From Flavobacteriales bacterium (GTDB lineage Bacteria > Bacteroidota > Bacteroidia > Flavobacteriales_E > Vicingaceae), in assembly GCA_029262875.1 (NCBI GenBank), contig JAJCYO010000112.1, positions 1-63,410 of the forward strand: 63,410 nucleotides of DNA, given 5' to 3'. The notes beneath the pieces were generated by a model. The model was not told where the DNA came from, searched no databases, and saw only the letters and a program-made list of their open reading frames with translations. This document shows, one piece after another, positions 42,365 through 52,492 of this stretch. A program made the position numbers and the translations under genes. Position 1 is the first letter of the stretch, and every line of letters starts with the position of its first letter.

Positions 42365-44962
42365 ATGAAGAACTTAATCCTATCCATCACGCTACTATTG
42401 GCTTTCCCTTATGTAAATGGGCAATCGGCTGTGCTTACCACAGAATTGAGCCAACAATTAAACAAGCTAAAATCAACTGAGTTGATTAAGGTGAATGTAG
42501 TATTTGCGAACCAAGTTCATCATGCAACACTAAATGCTCAATTTAAGCAACAAAATACACCCATCAGCGAAAGGGCTAAAACTGTCATTCGAAAATCCAT
42601 GCAGTTAGCCGAAATCGATCAAACACCTGTTGTTAAACTATTGGATGACAATTCGAGTAAAGTGGTATCGTACAAACAATTTTGGATTATTAACATGATG
42701 ACCATTGAGGCTAACAAAAGCATTATAGCACAATTGGCTAACCTTCCATCTGTTGATTATATAGAAGAGTATGATCATTTTAAAAGTATTCCTATAAATG
42801 TAGTTGAAAACAAAGCCAATGCTGATAAATCTATAGGTGGCAATGAGCCCGGTTTAGCGGCAATAAATGCCCCAGCATTATGGGCTATGGGTTATACTGG
42901 CAAAGGAAGAAGGTATTTTAGTATTGATACTGGGGTTTGGCCTCAACATCCTTCTATTTCTGATAACTGGTTAGGCAATTACCAACCCATTGATCAGGCT
43001 TGGTACGGGATTGATTCTCCTACTCCAGTTGACAAAGGGAACTCTCATGGAACACATACAGCTGGAACTGTACTTGGTCTGGATCCTGCAAACAATGACA
43101 CCATTGGTGTTGCTTTTAATGCCTATTTAATGGCATCTGACCCAATTGTTACAACCGTTGCAGCCATCAAGCCATTACCAGAATACATAGATGTATTCCA
43201 GTTTGCCATGAATCCTGATGGAGATACTGCAACCACTGATGATATTGCTGATGCCATTAACAACTCTTGGGGTATTAGCGGAAGTAGTTTAGATACCTCA
43301 ATCTGTTCTGGATACGTTACCCAAATGTTTGATGCATTAGAAGCTGCAGGCATAGCCAATGTTTTTTCTGCGGGGAACAGTGGACCATCTGATACTACTA
43401 TTGGTCAACCACAGTACGTAAGCACAGGATTAGTGAACACCTTTACTGTTGGTGCTGTCAATGGGGCTAACCCTTTGTTCCCAATTGCAGGCTTTTCTAG
43501 TCATGGTCCAACAGCTTGCCCATTAACTGGGCCTTTACAAATTAAACCTGAAGTCGTAGCTCCTGGGATGAATGTTAGGTCAGCGGTTGGTCAAAGTAAT
43601 TATGCCCTTTATGATGGAACCTCCATGGCTGGTCCACACGCAACGGGAGCGGTTCTTTTGTTGAAGGAAGCTTACCCCAATGTAAGTGGTGAAGAAATTT
43701 TATTGGCATTATACAACACTGCAATAGATTTAGGTGTTGCAGGAGAAGACAATACTTATGGAAGGGGAATGATAGATGTGCTTGCGGCTTTTAATGATTT
43801 GGCATTAACTTATACACCTACTCCTCCAAATCAATTTGGCTATGACATTACGGTAAGTGAAATAGTAAATCCAATAATTGATTTACGTTGTACTCAAACC
43901 ATTTCTCCAAAAATAATTATTGAAAACAAAGGAGATAGTACAATTACGAATGCTCAAATTATTTATCAATTAAACAATGAACCTCCAAGTAATTTTAACT
44001 GGATTGGAACATTGCTACCTAATGATACCGCTTCCATTAACCTTCCTTCTATTACTGCATTAGGTTTTGGAGAATATGAGCTTAAAATTAAAGCAACAAT
44101 AGACACCAACAATGTAGAATGTGATTACATCAATAATCAAAGGGTACAGCGATTTAACATTAGAACAACTATTGCTACAATACCATATTCTGAAGATTTT
44201 GAAAACATGAAATTAGATAGCTCCGAATGGTTGGTTAGAAATCCTGATGGAATAACTACCTGGGACACTACAGCTACCTTTGGGTTAAATAATAACACCT
44301 ACTCCGCTACCATGCAAATGTTTGATTATACGGGCTCTAAACAACGTGATGAATTAATATCTGCTAACATTACCTTACCAAATCAAGATTCAATTTTCTT
44401 AAGGTTCGATTTAGCCTACCAACTGATACACTTTATCATTGCCGATACCTTGAGGATATACATATCGGATGATTGTGGTGTTTCATTTACAGAAATTTAC
44501 AATAAGTATGATACACTATTGGAGACTCACGATACAATTACTGCTCCTTTTTCTCCATTGTATCCTCATCACTGGAGAACGGATTATGTAGACATTACTG
44601 CTTATGCGAATAGTGATGTTATCTTAAAGTTTGTTACCACCAACAGAAGTGGAAACAACTTGTTTCTTGATAACATATGGGTGTATGAAGGTGCTGAACC
44701 TGTTGGTATTGAAGAGCCATTGCTTGATGAAATTACCATCTACCCCAATCCAGCAGAAAATGATGTTACCATAGATTTAGGTACAAATGATCTCAAAAAT
44801 GCAGTTATTGAAATAGTAGATCTATTAGGGAAAAGTGTATATAAAGAAACAATTGTTCAAAAAACAACTCAGCTAAACATAAGCGACTTTAGTAATGGTA
44901 TTTACCTCATAAAGTTCTCTAATGACAATGGGACTGTTACCAATAAAATTATAAAACAATGA
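42365..44962 (+). CDS. Secreted subtilisin-like (S8) serine protease with T9SS type A signal
   Basis: 865 residues. Signal peptide, then an inhibitor-I9-like propeptide (about 25-140; SVDYIEEYD). The catalytic triad is present: D188 in SIDTGVW, H228 in NSHGTHTAG and S420 in DGTSMAGPHATG, with the oxyanion Asn in SAGNSGPS. Next come a CARDB-like Ig domain (about 495-600), a jelly-roll/MAM-like domain (about 610-775) and a T9SS type A signal (about 785-865). An extracellular protease and the first gene of a three-gene operon. Confidence 0.95.
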   Translation: MKNLILSITLLLAFPYVNGQSAVLTTELSQQLNKLKSTELIKVNVVFANQVHHATLNAQFKQQNTPISERAKTVIRKSMQLAEIDQTPVVKLLDDNSSKVVSYKQFWIINMMTIEANKSIIAQLANLPSVDYIEEYDHFKSIPINVVENKANADKSIGGNEPGLAAINAPALWAMGYTGKGRRYFSIDTGVWPQHPSISDNWLGNYQPIDQAWYGIDSPTPVDKGNSHGTHTAGTVLGLDPANNDTIGVAFNAYLMASDPIVTTVAAIKPLPEYIDVFQFAMNPDGDTATTDDIADAINNSWGISGSSLDTSICSGYVTQMFDALEAAGIANVFSAGNSGPSDTTIGQPQYVSTGLVNTFTVGAVNGANPLFPIAGFSSHGPTACPLTGPLQIKPEVVAPGMNVRSAVGQSNYALYDGTSMAGPHATGAVLLLKEAYPNVSGEEILLALYNTAIDLGVAGEDNTYGRGMIDVLAAFNDLALTYTPTPPNQFGYDITVSEIVNPIIDLRCTQTISPKIIIENKGDSTITNAQIIYQLNNEPPSNFNWIGTLLPNDTASINLPSITALGFGEYELKIKATIDTNNVECDYINNQRVQRFNIRTTIATIPYSEDFENMKLDSSEWLVRNPDGITTWDTTATFGLNNNTYSATMQMFDYTGSKQRDELISANITLPNQDSIFLRFDLAYQLIHFIIADTLRIYISDDCGVSFTEIYNKYDTLLETHDTITAPFSPLYPHHWRTDYVDITAYANSDVILKFVTTNRSGNNLFLDNIWVYEGAEPVGIEEPLLDEITIYPNPAENDVTIDLGTNDLKNAVIEIVDLLGKSVYKETIVQKTTQLNISDFSNGIYLIKFSNDNGTVTNKIIKQ

Positions 44963-46539
44963 TAAAGAAAATACTATTCATCCTATTGCTTACATCATCT
45001 ATCCTGGGGTATGCCCAAAACCAAAACCTCTCTAACGGAGTTGTTTTTGATGGAGAACCCTATTTAACCCTTAATCCAAATAACTCGCAACATATAGTCG
45101 TTGCCTGGATGGGCTGGAAACTTGGAAATATTATCGTTATAAAAACACGAACAAGTTTTAATGCTGGGCAAACGTGGAGCCCAACAACAGACATACCACA
45201 TACTGTAAGTGGTTACCAATCAGCTGACCCATCGTTAAAGTTTAATAATAATGGAGACTTGTTTTTATGTTTCATTGATTACATTCCTTTCCCTGCTGCT
45301 GGAGCTGTTTTTGTTACCAAATCAACTGATGGTGGTTTAAATTGGGGAACTCCTGTTGAAGTGATCAATGTCAATTCTGATCCTACTAAACAGCCAGTGG
45401 ATAGACCTTGGATGGACATCGATAATTCTGGTGGTCCTAATGATGGAAACATATACGTTACCACAATGAACCCTGCTGTTTTTGGGCCAGTTCCTGCACC
45501 ATTTAATCCTTACTTCATTCGATCTACAGATGGAGGAGCATCTTTTGATCCATGGAGGTATTTAGATACTACTAATTGGCTGGCGGGAAGTTTAATTCCT
45601 CAACCTATGCCTACTCCATGTGTTACGGCTAACGGGACTATTCATGCCATCTACCCAAGTTTAGTTTTTACGCAAGTTCCACCAGCACAGTATGTTCATA
45701 CCGTATCAAATGATGCTGGAAATTCCTTTAGTCACAATACCGCATTACAAATCACCACCACAGACAGTGACACTTTGCCAAAAAAGGGCTACTTGCTTAT
45801 TTCTAATCCTGCGGATGCCAACCACTTACTATTTGCTTACCCTAATTTCGATAATGGAGAAATAGATGTATACATCATGGAAAGCTTAAATGCCGGAGCG
45901 AACTGGAACACCCCTATTAGAGTAAATGATGACCCTATAGGAAATGATAGAATGCAAGATTTAATTTGGGCTGACTTTGATGATGACGGTGATGTTGTTG
46001 TTACATGGCGAGACCGAAGAAACGCAGCTGACTCTACCTACAAAGTAAGTTCGGAAATATATGGAGCAGTACGCTGGAAGGATTCGACTAACTTTTCTGC
46101 AAATTTCATGATAACGGATTCGAGCATTTCATACAATACTGTGTTAGAGAATAGTGGTAATGACTTTATGTGTGTAAATATGGTAAATGATTCCATTTGT
46201 GCCGTATGGGGAGATACCAGAAATGGTTTCTTAAACATATGGTTCCAGAAAATTGACTTATCAACGGGAGCTTCCTCTGTAAGAGATTTAGCAAATGATG
46301 TTGATGGTATAACCGCTTACCCGAATCCATCATCTTCTAATGTTTACATCGATTTTGGAAGCAATGACTTAAAGGATTCTTATTACGAAATATTTGACCT
46401 TACAGGTAAATTGATTGTTAAAGAAAGGGTTATTTCAAAACAGCAACAAATTGGATTGTCCAATTTTGTAGCAGGAAATTACTTATTAAAATTTACCAAT
46501 GCCAATGGAAGTGCTGCCATTAAACTTATTAAAGAGTAA
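44959..46539 (+). CDS. Secreted BNR-repeat (sialidase-fold) protein with T9SS type A signal
   Basis: 526 residues starting in the ATGA overlap with the subtilase stop. Signal peptide (LFILLLTSSILGYAQ). Asp-boxes STDGGLNWG and STDGGASFD indicate a six-bladed sialidase-like propeller, but no sialidase Arg triad was identified. The T9SS domain (YPNPSSSNVYIDFGSNDL) is closely related to those of its two neighbours. Probably a carbohydrate- or protein-binding surface protein. Confidence 0.87.
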   Translation: MIKKILFILLLTSSILGYAQNQNLSNGVVFDGEPYLTLNPNNSQHIVVAWMGWKLGNIIVIKTRTSFNAGQTWSPTTDIPHTVSGYQSADPSLKFNNNGDLFLCFIDYIPFPAAGAVFVTKSTDGGLNWGTPVEVINVNSDPTKQPVDRPWMDIDNSGGPNDGNIYVTTMNPAVFGPVPAPFNPYFIRSTDGGASFDPWRYLDTTNWLAGSLIPQPMPTPCVTANGTIHAIYPSLVFTQVPPAQYVHTVSNDAGNSFSHNTALQITTTDSDTLPKKGYLLISNPADANHLLFAYPNFDNGEIDVYIMESLNAGANWNTPIRVNDDPIGNDRMQDLIWADFDDDGDVVVTWRDRRNAADSTYKVSSEIYGAVRWKDSTNFSANFMITDSSISYNTVLENSGNDFMCVNMVNDSICAVWGDTRNGFLNIWFQKIDLSTGASSVRDLANDVDGITAYPNPSSSNVYIDFGSNDLKDSYYEIFDLTGKLIVKERVISKQQQIGLSNFVAGNYLLKFTNANGSAAIKLIKE

Positions 46540-46542
46540 ATC

Positions 46543-47958
46543 ATGAAGTACATTAAACCTGTTTTTTTAATCCTACTATTGTCTCATTTTAGTCTTGGGT
46601 TTTCACAAACCAATAGTACATTAAACATTCAGCATGTTGTTGATGTTCCTATGGCTTGTGCAAGCTTGCCTATGACTATGATTCATGACCAATTAGGAAG
46701 GCCCTACATGTATGTCGCTCAAAAAGAGGGAGGGCTAACTATTTATGACATCTCTAACATTAGCACACCTCTTTTAGTTCTTACGGTCCCAACGACTGAT
46801 TTTGATACATTAGATGTTACAAGCCTAACCCAGGAAGGTAACTTCATCTATTTGTCTTTAGGAAATTTCTTTGCTGGAGGCAATCAGTATTCTGGAATGG
46901 CCGTAGTCGATGTTACCAATCCTCTTACTTCATTTGTTACAGATTTTTGGAAACATTCTGTTCCTGGTCAGGGTGCTGGATTTGTTGCTATAGAAGGGAA
47001 CTATGCCTACTTAGCAGCAATGGGAAATGGTCTTATTACTTTTGATGTTACGAATAAAAGCAACATTATTTTTCTATCTCAATTTGTTCCCAACATTAAT
47101 TTTCCTGACCCAAGCCCAGATCCAAACAAGTACAATGCGAGAGGAATGGAAGTAAGAAACGACACTATCTATTTGGTTTATGATGCTGGTGGCTTAAGAA
47201 TAATCGATGTAACGAATAAACTAAGTCCTTCTCAGATTGGGCAATATTCCATTCCCGACTTAAATGGCTTACCAAGAGCATACAACAACATTATTTTAGA
47301 CGATTCTTTGGTTTACATCACTATTGATTATTGTGGGTTAGAGGTGTTAAATATCTCTAATCCATCAAACATTACTCAAGTAGGTTGGTGGAACCCTTGG
47401 GGTTGTCCAGGAAACAATTGGTTTACAAGTACTGGGCATACTAATGAAATAGCTTATGATGCTAATTGTGAAGTATTGTTCTTGTCATCAGGAAAAAGTG
47501 AAATGTATGTTATTGATATCTCCGATCCGTCTCAACCTGATTCTATGGATGTTTATGGAAATACGACTAATAATTTAGGGACTTGGGGAGTTTCTCAATA
47601 CGATGACAAAATTTTCCTATCCTACATTTGTACTTTCATTCCTTTTCCTGGAAATTGGCCTGGTGTTAAAATATTGAGTTACGATAACTCTTGTTCAACA
47701 AGTATTGAAGAATCTAACGAGAATGATATTAGTATCTACCCCAACCCTACTTCAAGTATGATTACCATTGATTTTGGAACAGCTGACTTGACCAATGCTC
47801 AATATGAAATCACTACTATTTTGGGGGAAGTTGTTACCAGTAAATCGATTAGCCACCAAGAAGAACAAATCAATATAGCGCACTATCCTAATGGCATTTA
47901 TTTGCTGCTATTTAAAAACAAGAACAAGCACAGAACTATTAAGATCATTAAAGAGTAA
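46543..47958 (+). CDS. Secreted LVIVD-repeat beta-propeller with T9SS type A signal
   Basis: 471 residues, 3 nt after the previous stop. Signal peptide ending GFSQ. LVIVD-type repeats recur (GLTIYDISNISTPLLV, GMAVVDVTNPLTS, GLRIIDVTNKLSP, GLEVLNISNPSN, MYVIDISDPSQPD), six in all. T9SS type A end (YPNPTSSMITIDFGTADL). Surface-exposed propeller of unknown ligand; its operon partners are a protease and a BNR protein. Confidence 0.87.
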   Translation: MKYIKPVFLILLLSHFSLGFSQTNSTLNIQHVVDVPMACASLPMTMIHDQLGRPYMYVAQKEGGLTIYDISNISTPLLVLTVPTTDFDTLDVTSLTQEGNFIYLSLGNFFAGGNQYSGMAVVDVTNPLTSFVTDFWKHSVPGQGAGFVAIEGNYAYLAAMGNGLITFDVTNKSNIIFLSQFVPNINFPDPSPDPNKYNARGMEVRNDTIYLVYDAGGLRIIDVTNKLSPSQIGQYSIPDLNGLPRAYNNIILDDSLVYITIDYCGLEVLNISNPSNITQVGWWNPWGCPGNNWFTSTGHTNEIAYDANCEVLFLSSGKSEMYVIDISDPSQPDSMDVYGNTTNNLGTWGVSQYDDKIFLSYICTFIPFPGNWPGVKILSYDNSCSTSIEESNENDISIYPNPTSSMITIDFGTADLTNAQYEITTILGEVVTSKSISHQEEQINIAHYPNGIYLLLFKNKNKHRTIKIIKE

Positions 47959-47959
47959 T

Positions 47960-48000
47960 AATTAAAAAGCCGAAGAGAAATTCTCTTCGGCTTTTTAATT
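47960..48000. terminator. Strong bidirectional terminator
   Basis: 18-bp perfect stem (47960-47977 with 47983-48000), 5-nt loop, A- and T-rich flanks. It ends the three-gene operon and the convergent gene at 48016. Confidence 0.95.
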
Positions 48001-48015
48001 ATTTATAGATTCTCT

Positions 48016-51000
48016 TTACTTCAGCAAGGTTACCGTACCTTTCTCCATCTTCTCTTCACTACTACACACATCCGTATATTTTAAAATGTAAAAGTAAGTA
48101 CCATCATCATGTCCTGTTCCATCCCAATGTGCTAAAGCATCTGTTCCTTCATAAACTTTATTTCCCCAACGGTTAAATATCTGGATGCTGTATTCTGCTG
48201 TTTGATCTATCCCTACAAATTGAAGTTCATCATTCATTCCATCTCCATTAGGTGTAAAGACATTAGGAATGATACTCTCCGTTCCTTTAAAATCAATAAA
48301 GGTTACTTCATTTTGTATGGTTTCCACAAAATTACAGAGGAAGTTATATGCGGTCATGGTAACGGTATAGGTTCCAGAATTGCTGTATAAGTAAGTTAAA
48401 GAGTCTATGTTTGTGATTTGCGTTCCATCTCCTAAATCCCAAACTAACGAATCGGCTCCTGAACCAGTAAACAATAAATCTACCGTAAACGAATCTAAAC
48501 TACTACATGGTAGTGGTGGATCAAAATCTAAGGTTGCTGAAAACGGTGGAGCAACGGTTAAGACCACTGGGAAATAAACCGTATCCGCTATGTTACATGT
48601 AGATGAATCAATCGCTACATACATTACCGTATAGTTACCTGCAGCTCCATAAGTGTAGGTTGGATTTGCGGTGGTATCCGTACCAACAAAATCTCCAAAG
48701 TCCCAATAACTGTTTGGTGATGACGGTGTGTTTCCTGTGAAGTTAACAATATAAGGGGTTGAACATAATAAAATAGGTGGAGGTGGAACCGCATTTACGG
48801 TTGAAAAGACAGGGTTGAAAAATACTGTATCAATTAATGTTAACGAATTATTACACAAGGTATCATAGGCCTCAAAGGTCAATATATAAGTTCCTGGTGT
48901 CGTATAATAATAGGTTATAGAAGTATCATTTATAAATGTTGTTCCATTTCCCATATCCCAAAACAATGAATCTGCTCCTGATCCAGTAAAGTCTAACTGT
49001 ACCAACATACTATCCGCACAAGGGTCCGGTACTGGAAAACTAAATTGTGCATCCAATGAATCATTTAATAAAACAGTTACATTAAAATAAGCCGTATCTA
49101 CTATGTTACACGTTGCCGAATCAATTGCCACATACATTACCGTATAACTTCCTGTATCTGCATAGGTATAGGCTGGATTGTTATCATCTACGGCAGTCCC
49201 TAAACCATCTCCGAAATCCCAGTAATTATTCGGTGGTGCTGGAGTTCCTGCTGAAAAATTCAAATTATATGGTGCTCCACATTGTATTTGATTTGGAGGA
49301 GGAATAGCATTTGCTATAACCCCTTGAAAATCCATATCAATTTTTATACCTCCATAATTACAGTTAGTTGCTCCATTTACGGTAGAATACGCTCCAGGGG
49401 TGGTTGGAAAATTATTACCTCCACATGCTGCGCAAACAGCTTGATATATTGTTCCGTTTTTATCAAATCGACTCGTTCCTCCATCAACATGTTCTAAAGC
49501 TGTAGGGCTTCCATAATATGTTGCATACAACAAATTTTGAGCATCCCTATCCAATACAATGAAATAAAAATCACTGCCATCGGTAGTCGACTGGATAGCA
49601 TTAGCCGTAGTTGGCAACCCAAGAGTATTTCCCTCTTGAGCAGGGCTCACATTCCCCCCCCAGCCACCAACATATATATTGTCACAATTATCTACTAAAA
49701 ATGCAGTAATAGAAATATCTATTGTCAGATTCGAGCCATCACCAAAAACTGTACTAAAATCGGTAACCGTTAAATCATTATTTACTTTATGAATAAACTG
49801 GGCTGAACCAGGGTTATTGTATATAGTTGGAGAGACGGGATAAGCTCCTTTTGTTTGTCCCACCACATAAACATCTTGATATTGATCCACTTCTATAATA
49901 TAGGATTGATCATATGCATTTGTGCCAATATAGCTTAATGCATCCAACGAACCATTGGTGTTATCAAACTTGGCAATATATCCATCAACAGCTCCAGAAT
50001 ATGTTGGTCCAATAACACCAGCTGTGGCTCCAATATTATTACTTACAGTCCCTCCACAAATAAAGGTCTTACTATTCACAGTATCAATTCTAACAGAAAA
50101 TGCTGCATCACCCTGACTTCCACCTATATATGTACTCCATGTTAAGTTTGATAAAGTTGGATTTAGTTTGCAGACTACACCATCATAACCTCCTGATAAT
50201 GATTGACTATGACTTGATGGAGTAGTTGGAAAATTAGCTGAATTTGTACTAGATGCGATATAAACATCATTATTACCATCTAAAATTACTTCTCCACGAG
50301 CATGATCAGCATAATTAAAATTTAATTGACCATCCAATGACAAACCATCGTTACCTGTCCCTCCAAGATAAGTACTTCCAATTAAAGTACTACCTGTTGC
50401 ATCTAACTTAGAAATAAATATATCCGAGCCATTATTCCAATTAATTCCATCCAAATTTGATAAAAAACTCCCTCCTCCAAAAGTGGTTTGGTAGGCATTT
50501 GGATCTACAGGAAAATTAGTAGAAGAAGTTGCTCCCATAATAATCAAATTGTCTTGGTCATCCACGATTAAACTATGAGGCTCTTCCATTTCACTTCCTC
50601 CAATATATGTAGAATAGATTAAAGCACTCCCGTTTGTAGAGAATTTAGAAATAGCAACATCAACGAATCCAGCAAAAGTTGTTTGGTATGCTCCTCCAGT
50701 AACAGGATAATTCGCTGTCAACCCGAAATTGGGACCAGTCCCATTTCCTAAAGCGATACCACCTGCATAAAAATTACCAGCGTCATCATAGGTTGCAGTG
50801 AACCCCCAGTTATCTGTTGGCGAACCTGTTAAAGTTGCAAATACTAACGTTGGATCAATAACTAATTTTTTACCAGAATCATAGCCATAAGGAAAATTAT
50901 AACTTAAAATATTATCCTCAATCACAAATTCACAAACAACTTCATGCTGTTTGTCATCAATAATTTGATAAGCATAAGGCTTTAATTCTCTTACTACTCC

Positions 51001-51597
51001 ATTCGATAAAATAATTTCTAATCCACCATTTTCTAATTTCAAATTCTTCACTCCTTCATATTCAACTTTAATATCATCAGTTTCTGCACCAACAGCAACA
51101 ACAAAATCATATTTAAGATGATTATTTGTACTATATATATTGATATCGATTCCATTATATATATTCTGATAGCCAATTTTTTGATAAGACTGTACATTAG
51201 ACGCCCATCTGTCAGGGTTATTTCCTTGGTAATAATTTCTATAATATTTATTCTTTTTAGAAGTAACAATAGTATTGTTTGAATTTGCTCCTAAAAATTT
51301 CATGTTGTAGACATGTTTGTTTAATATTTGAGAATCCTCATGATCTTCAGTATCATTGCCTTTATGATGTTTATGACTATAAAAAACGTCTAATTCCTCA
51401 GCTGAGAATAAATCAAATGAAAATTGATTATCCTTAAAATAAATATCACCAATGTGTAATTTACAATGATATTTCACGACTTTATTGAGTTGGCCTTTAT
51501 TTTCATTAAAATCAAAACTGGCCTTTTGAACTTGTGAAAAAGAAATTATTGAAACAGTAAGAAAAGAAATAACAAGAAGCAGGGATTTAAATTTCAT
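48016..51597 (-). CDS. Secreted SBBP-propeller/PKD protein with gliding-motility (CHU_C) C-terminal domain
   Basis: The ATG at 51597 starts the signal peptide (MKFKSLLLVISFLTVSIISF) and gives 1193 residues; 16 further codons upstream are ignored. After FDFNENKGQLNKVVKYHC (the domain usually preceding SBBP repeats) come SBBP repeats such as STYIGGSEMEEPHSLIVD and STYLGGTGNDG. At least four PKD-like domains follow (YWDFGDGLGTAV, FWDMGNGTTFI, VWDLGDGTQI). The CHU_C sorting domain (IIPNVFTPNGDGMNDEL, FNRWGNKVYEG) ends it. Probable adhesin on the gliding/T9SS surface. Confidence 0.92.
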   Translation of the reverse strand: MKFKSLLLVISFLTVSIISFSQVQKASFDFNENKGQLNKVVKYHCKLHIGDIYFKDNQFSFDLFSAEELDVFYSHKHHKGNDTEDHEDSQILNKHVYNMKFLGANSNNTIVTSKKNKYYRNYYQGNNPDRWASNVQSYQKIGYQNIYNGIDINIYSTNNHLKYDFVVAVGAETDDIKVEYEGVKNLKLENGGLEIILSNGVVRELKPYAYQIIDDKQHEVVCEFVIEDNILSYNFPYGYDSGKKLVIDPTLVFATLTGSPTDNWGFTATYDDAGNFYAGGIALGNGTGPNFGLTANYPVTGGAYQTTFAGFVDVAISKFSTNGSALIYSTYIGGSEMEEPHSLIVDDQDNLIIMGATSSTNFPVDPNAYQTTFGGGSFLSNLDGINWNNGSDIFISKLDATGSTLIGSTYLGGTGNDGLSLDGQLNFNYADHARGEVILDGNNDVYIASSTNSANFPTTPSSHSQSLSGGYDGVVCKLNPTLSNLTWSTYIGGSQGDAAFSVRIDTVNSKTFICGGTVSNNIGATAGVIGPTYSGAVDGYIAKFDNTNGSLDALSYIGTNAYDQSYIIEVDQYQDVYVVGQTKGAYPVSPTIYNNPGSAQFIHKVNNDLTVTDFSTVFGDGSNLTIDISITAFLVDNCDNIYVGGWGGNVSPAQEGNTLGLPTTANAIQSTTDGSDFYFIVLDRDAQNLLYATYYGSPTALEHVDGGTSRFDKNGTIYQAVCAACGGNNFPTTPGAYSTVNGATNCNYGGIKIDMDFQGVIANAIPPPNQIQCGAPYNLNFSAGTPAPPNNYWDFGDGLGTAVDDNNPAYTYADTGSYTVMYVAIDSATCNIVDTAYFNVTVLLNDSLDAQFSFPVPDPCADSMLVQLDFTGSGADSLFWDMGNGTTFINDTSITYYYTTPGTYILTFEAYDTLCNNSLTLIDTVFFNPVFSTVNAVPPPPILLCSTPYIVNFTGNTPSSPNSYWDFGDFVGTDTTANPTYTYGAAGNYTVMYVAIDSSTCNIADTVYFPVVLTVAPPFSATLDFDPPLPCSSLDSFTVDLLFTGSGADSLVWDLGDGTQITNIDSLTYLYSNSGTYTVTMTAYNFLCNFVETIQNEVTFIDFKGTESIIPNVFTPNGDGMNDELQFVGIDQTAEYSIQIFNRWGNKVYEGTDALAHWDGTGHDDGTYFYILKYTDVCSSEEKMEKGTVTLLK

Positions 51598-51786
51598 AGT
51601 TGTAGTTGTTTTAGTAGTAACTCTTTCAAGACGTGCACTTCTCAAAAAAGTTGCATCTATTTATTTTGTCAACAAAATACATTTTCCCATTAAAAACTCA
51701 AAGACTAAAAACTATAATTATTTGCCTTAAAGCGCTTCACGGAAACAAATTAGGTGTTGATTTTCAACAAATTAACAAAATTTAAA

Positions 51787-52431
51787 TTAGATTCCCAACT
51801 CTTTTTTTTTGTAATTGCAAAAGTAAATTATTGGGCATTCTCCGCACTTTGGTTTTCTCGCCTGACAAACATATCTTCCATGTAAAATCAGCCAATGATG
51901 CGAGAGGTTAATCACCTCTTTTGGAATGTGTTTTACCAACTGTTTTTCAGCTTCTAAAGGTGTTTTTGCTTTAGTTGTCAACCCAATTCTGGCTGAGACC
52001 CTAAAAACATGCGTATCTACAGCCATTACCGGAACATTGTAAATCACGCTTGCAATTACATTAGCCGTTTTTCTTCCAACACCTGGCATTCTCTGTAAAT
52101 CGTCTACATCAGAGGGAACTATATTGTTAAAATCTTTGACCAACATTTTCGCCATCCCAACTAAATGTTTGGATTTATTATTTGGGTAGCTAATACTTTT
52201 AATGTATTCAAACACTTCTTCAACATCAGCTTCTGCTAAAGAATCAGCCTCTGGAAATCTTTTAAACAAATCTTTAGTCACAATATTCACTCTTTTATCT
52301 GTGCATTGAGCAGATAAAATGACAGCCACTAACAATTCATAAGGATTCGAATAGTCCAACTCTGTTTCTGCTTCTGGCTGATGTTCACTAAAGTATTCAA
52401 CAAATAACTTATACCGTTCTTTCTTATTCAT
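51787..52431 (-). CDS. nth: Endonuclease III (DNA glycosylase/AP lyase)
   Basis: The ATG at 52431 gives 214 residues and the family-like start MNKKERYKLFVEYF. LLVAVILSAQCTDKRVN, helix-hairpin-helix MPGVGRKTANV (catalytic Lys) and AVDTHVFRVSARIG (catalytic Asp) are present. The 4Fe-4S motif is C-x6-C-x2-C-x5-C (CQARKPKCGECPIIYFC). It removes oxidised pyrimidines in base-excision repair. A -7 box 4 nt before the start suggests a leaderless mRNA. Confidence 0.96.
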   Translation of the reverse strand: MNKKERYKLFVEYFSEHQPEAETELDYSNPYELLVAVILSAQCTDKRVNIVTKDLFKRFPEADSLAEADVEEVFEYIKSISYPNNKSKHLVGMAKMLVKDFNNIVPSDVDDLQRMPGVGRKTANVIASVIYNVPVMAVDTHVFRVSARIGLTTKAKTPLEAEKQLVKHIPKEVINLSHHWLILHGRYVCQARKPKCGECPIIYFCNYKKKELGI

Positions 52432-52435
52432 AAAA

Positions 52436-52443
52436 CAAAAATA
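52436..52443 (-). promoter_or_regulatory. Candidate -7 promoter element giving a leaderless nth start (TATTTTTG)
   Basis: Exact minus-strand TAnnTTTG box with 4 nt before the ATG. It lies inside the longer open frame, so upstream Met codons could not be used if it is active. Confidence 0.5.
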
Positions 52444-52492
52444 CATTTTTAAAGACATCAATTTTAACTACTTTTATTTTCCTCTAATTATT

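Noticed and set aside
48016-51597. DNA-level tandem repeats in the SBBP/PKD gene
   Set aside because: The repeats are visible only as diverged protein motifs; no recent nucleotide repeat array was seen.
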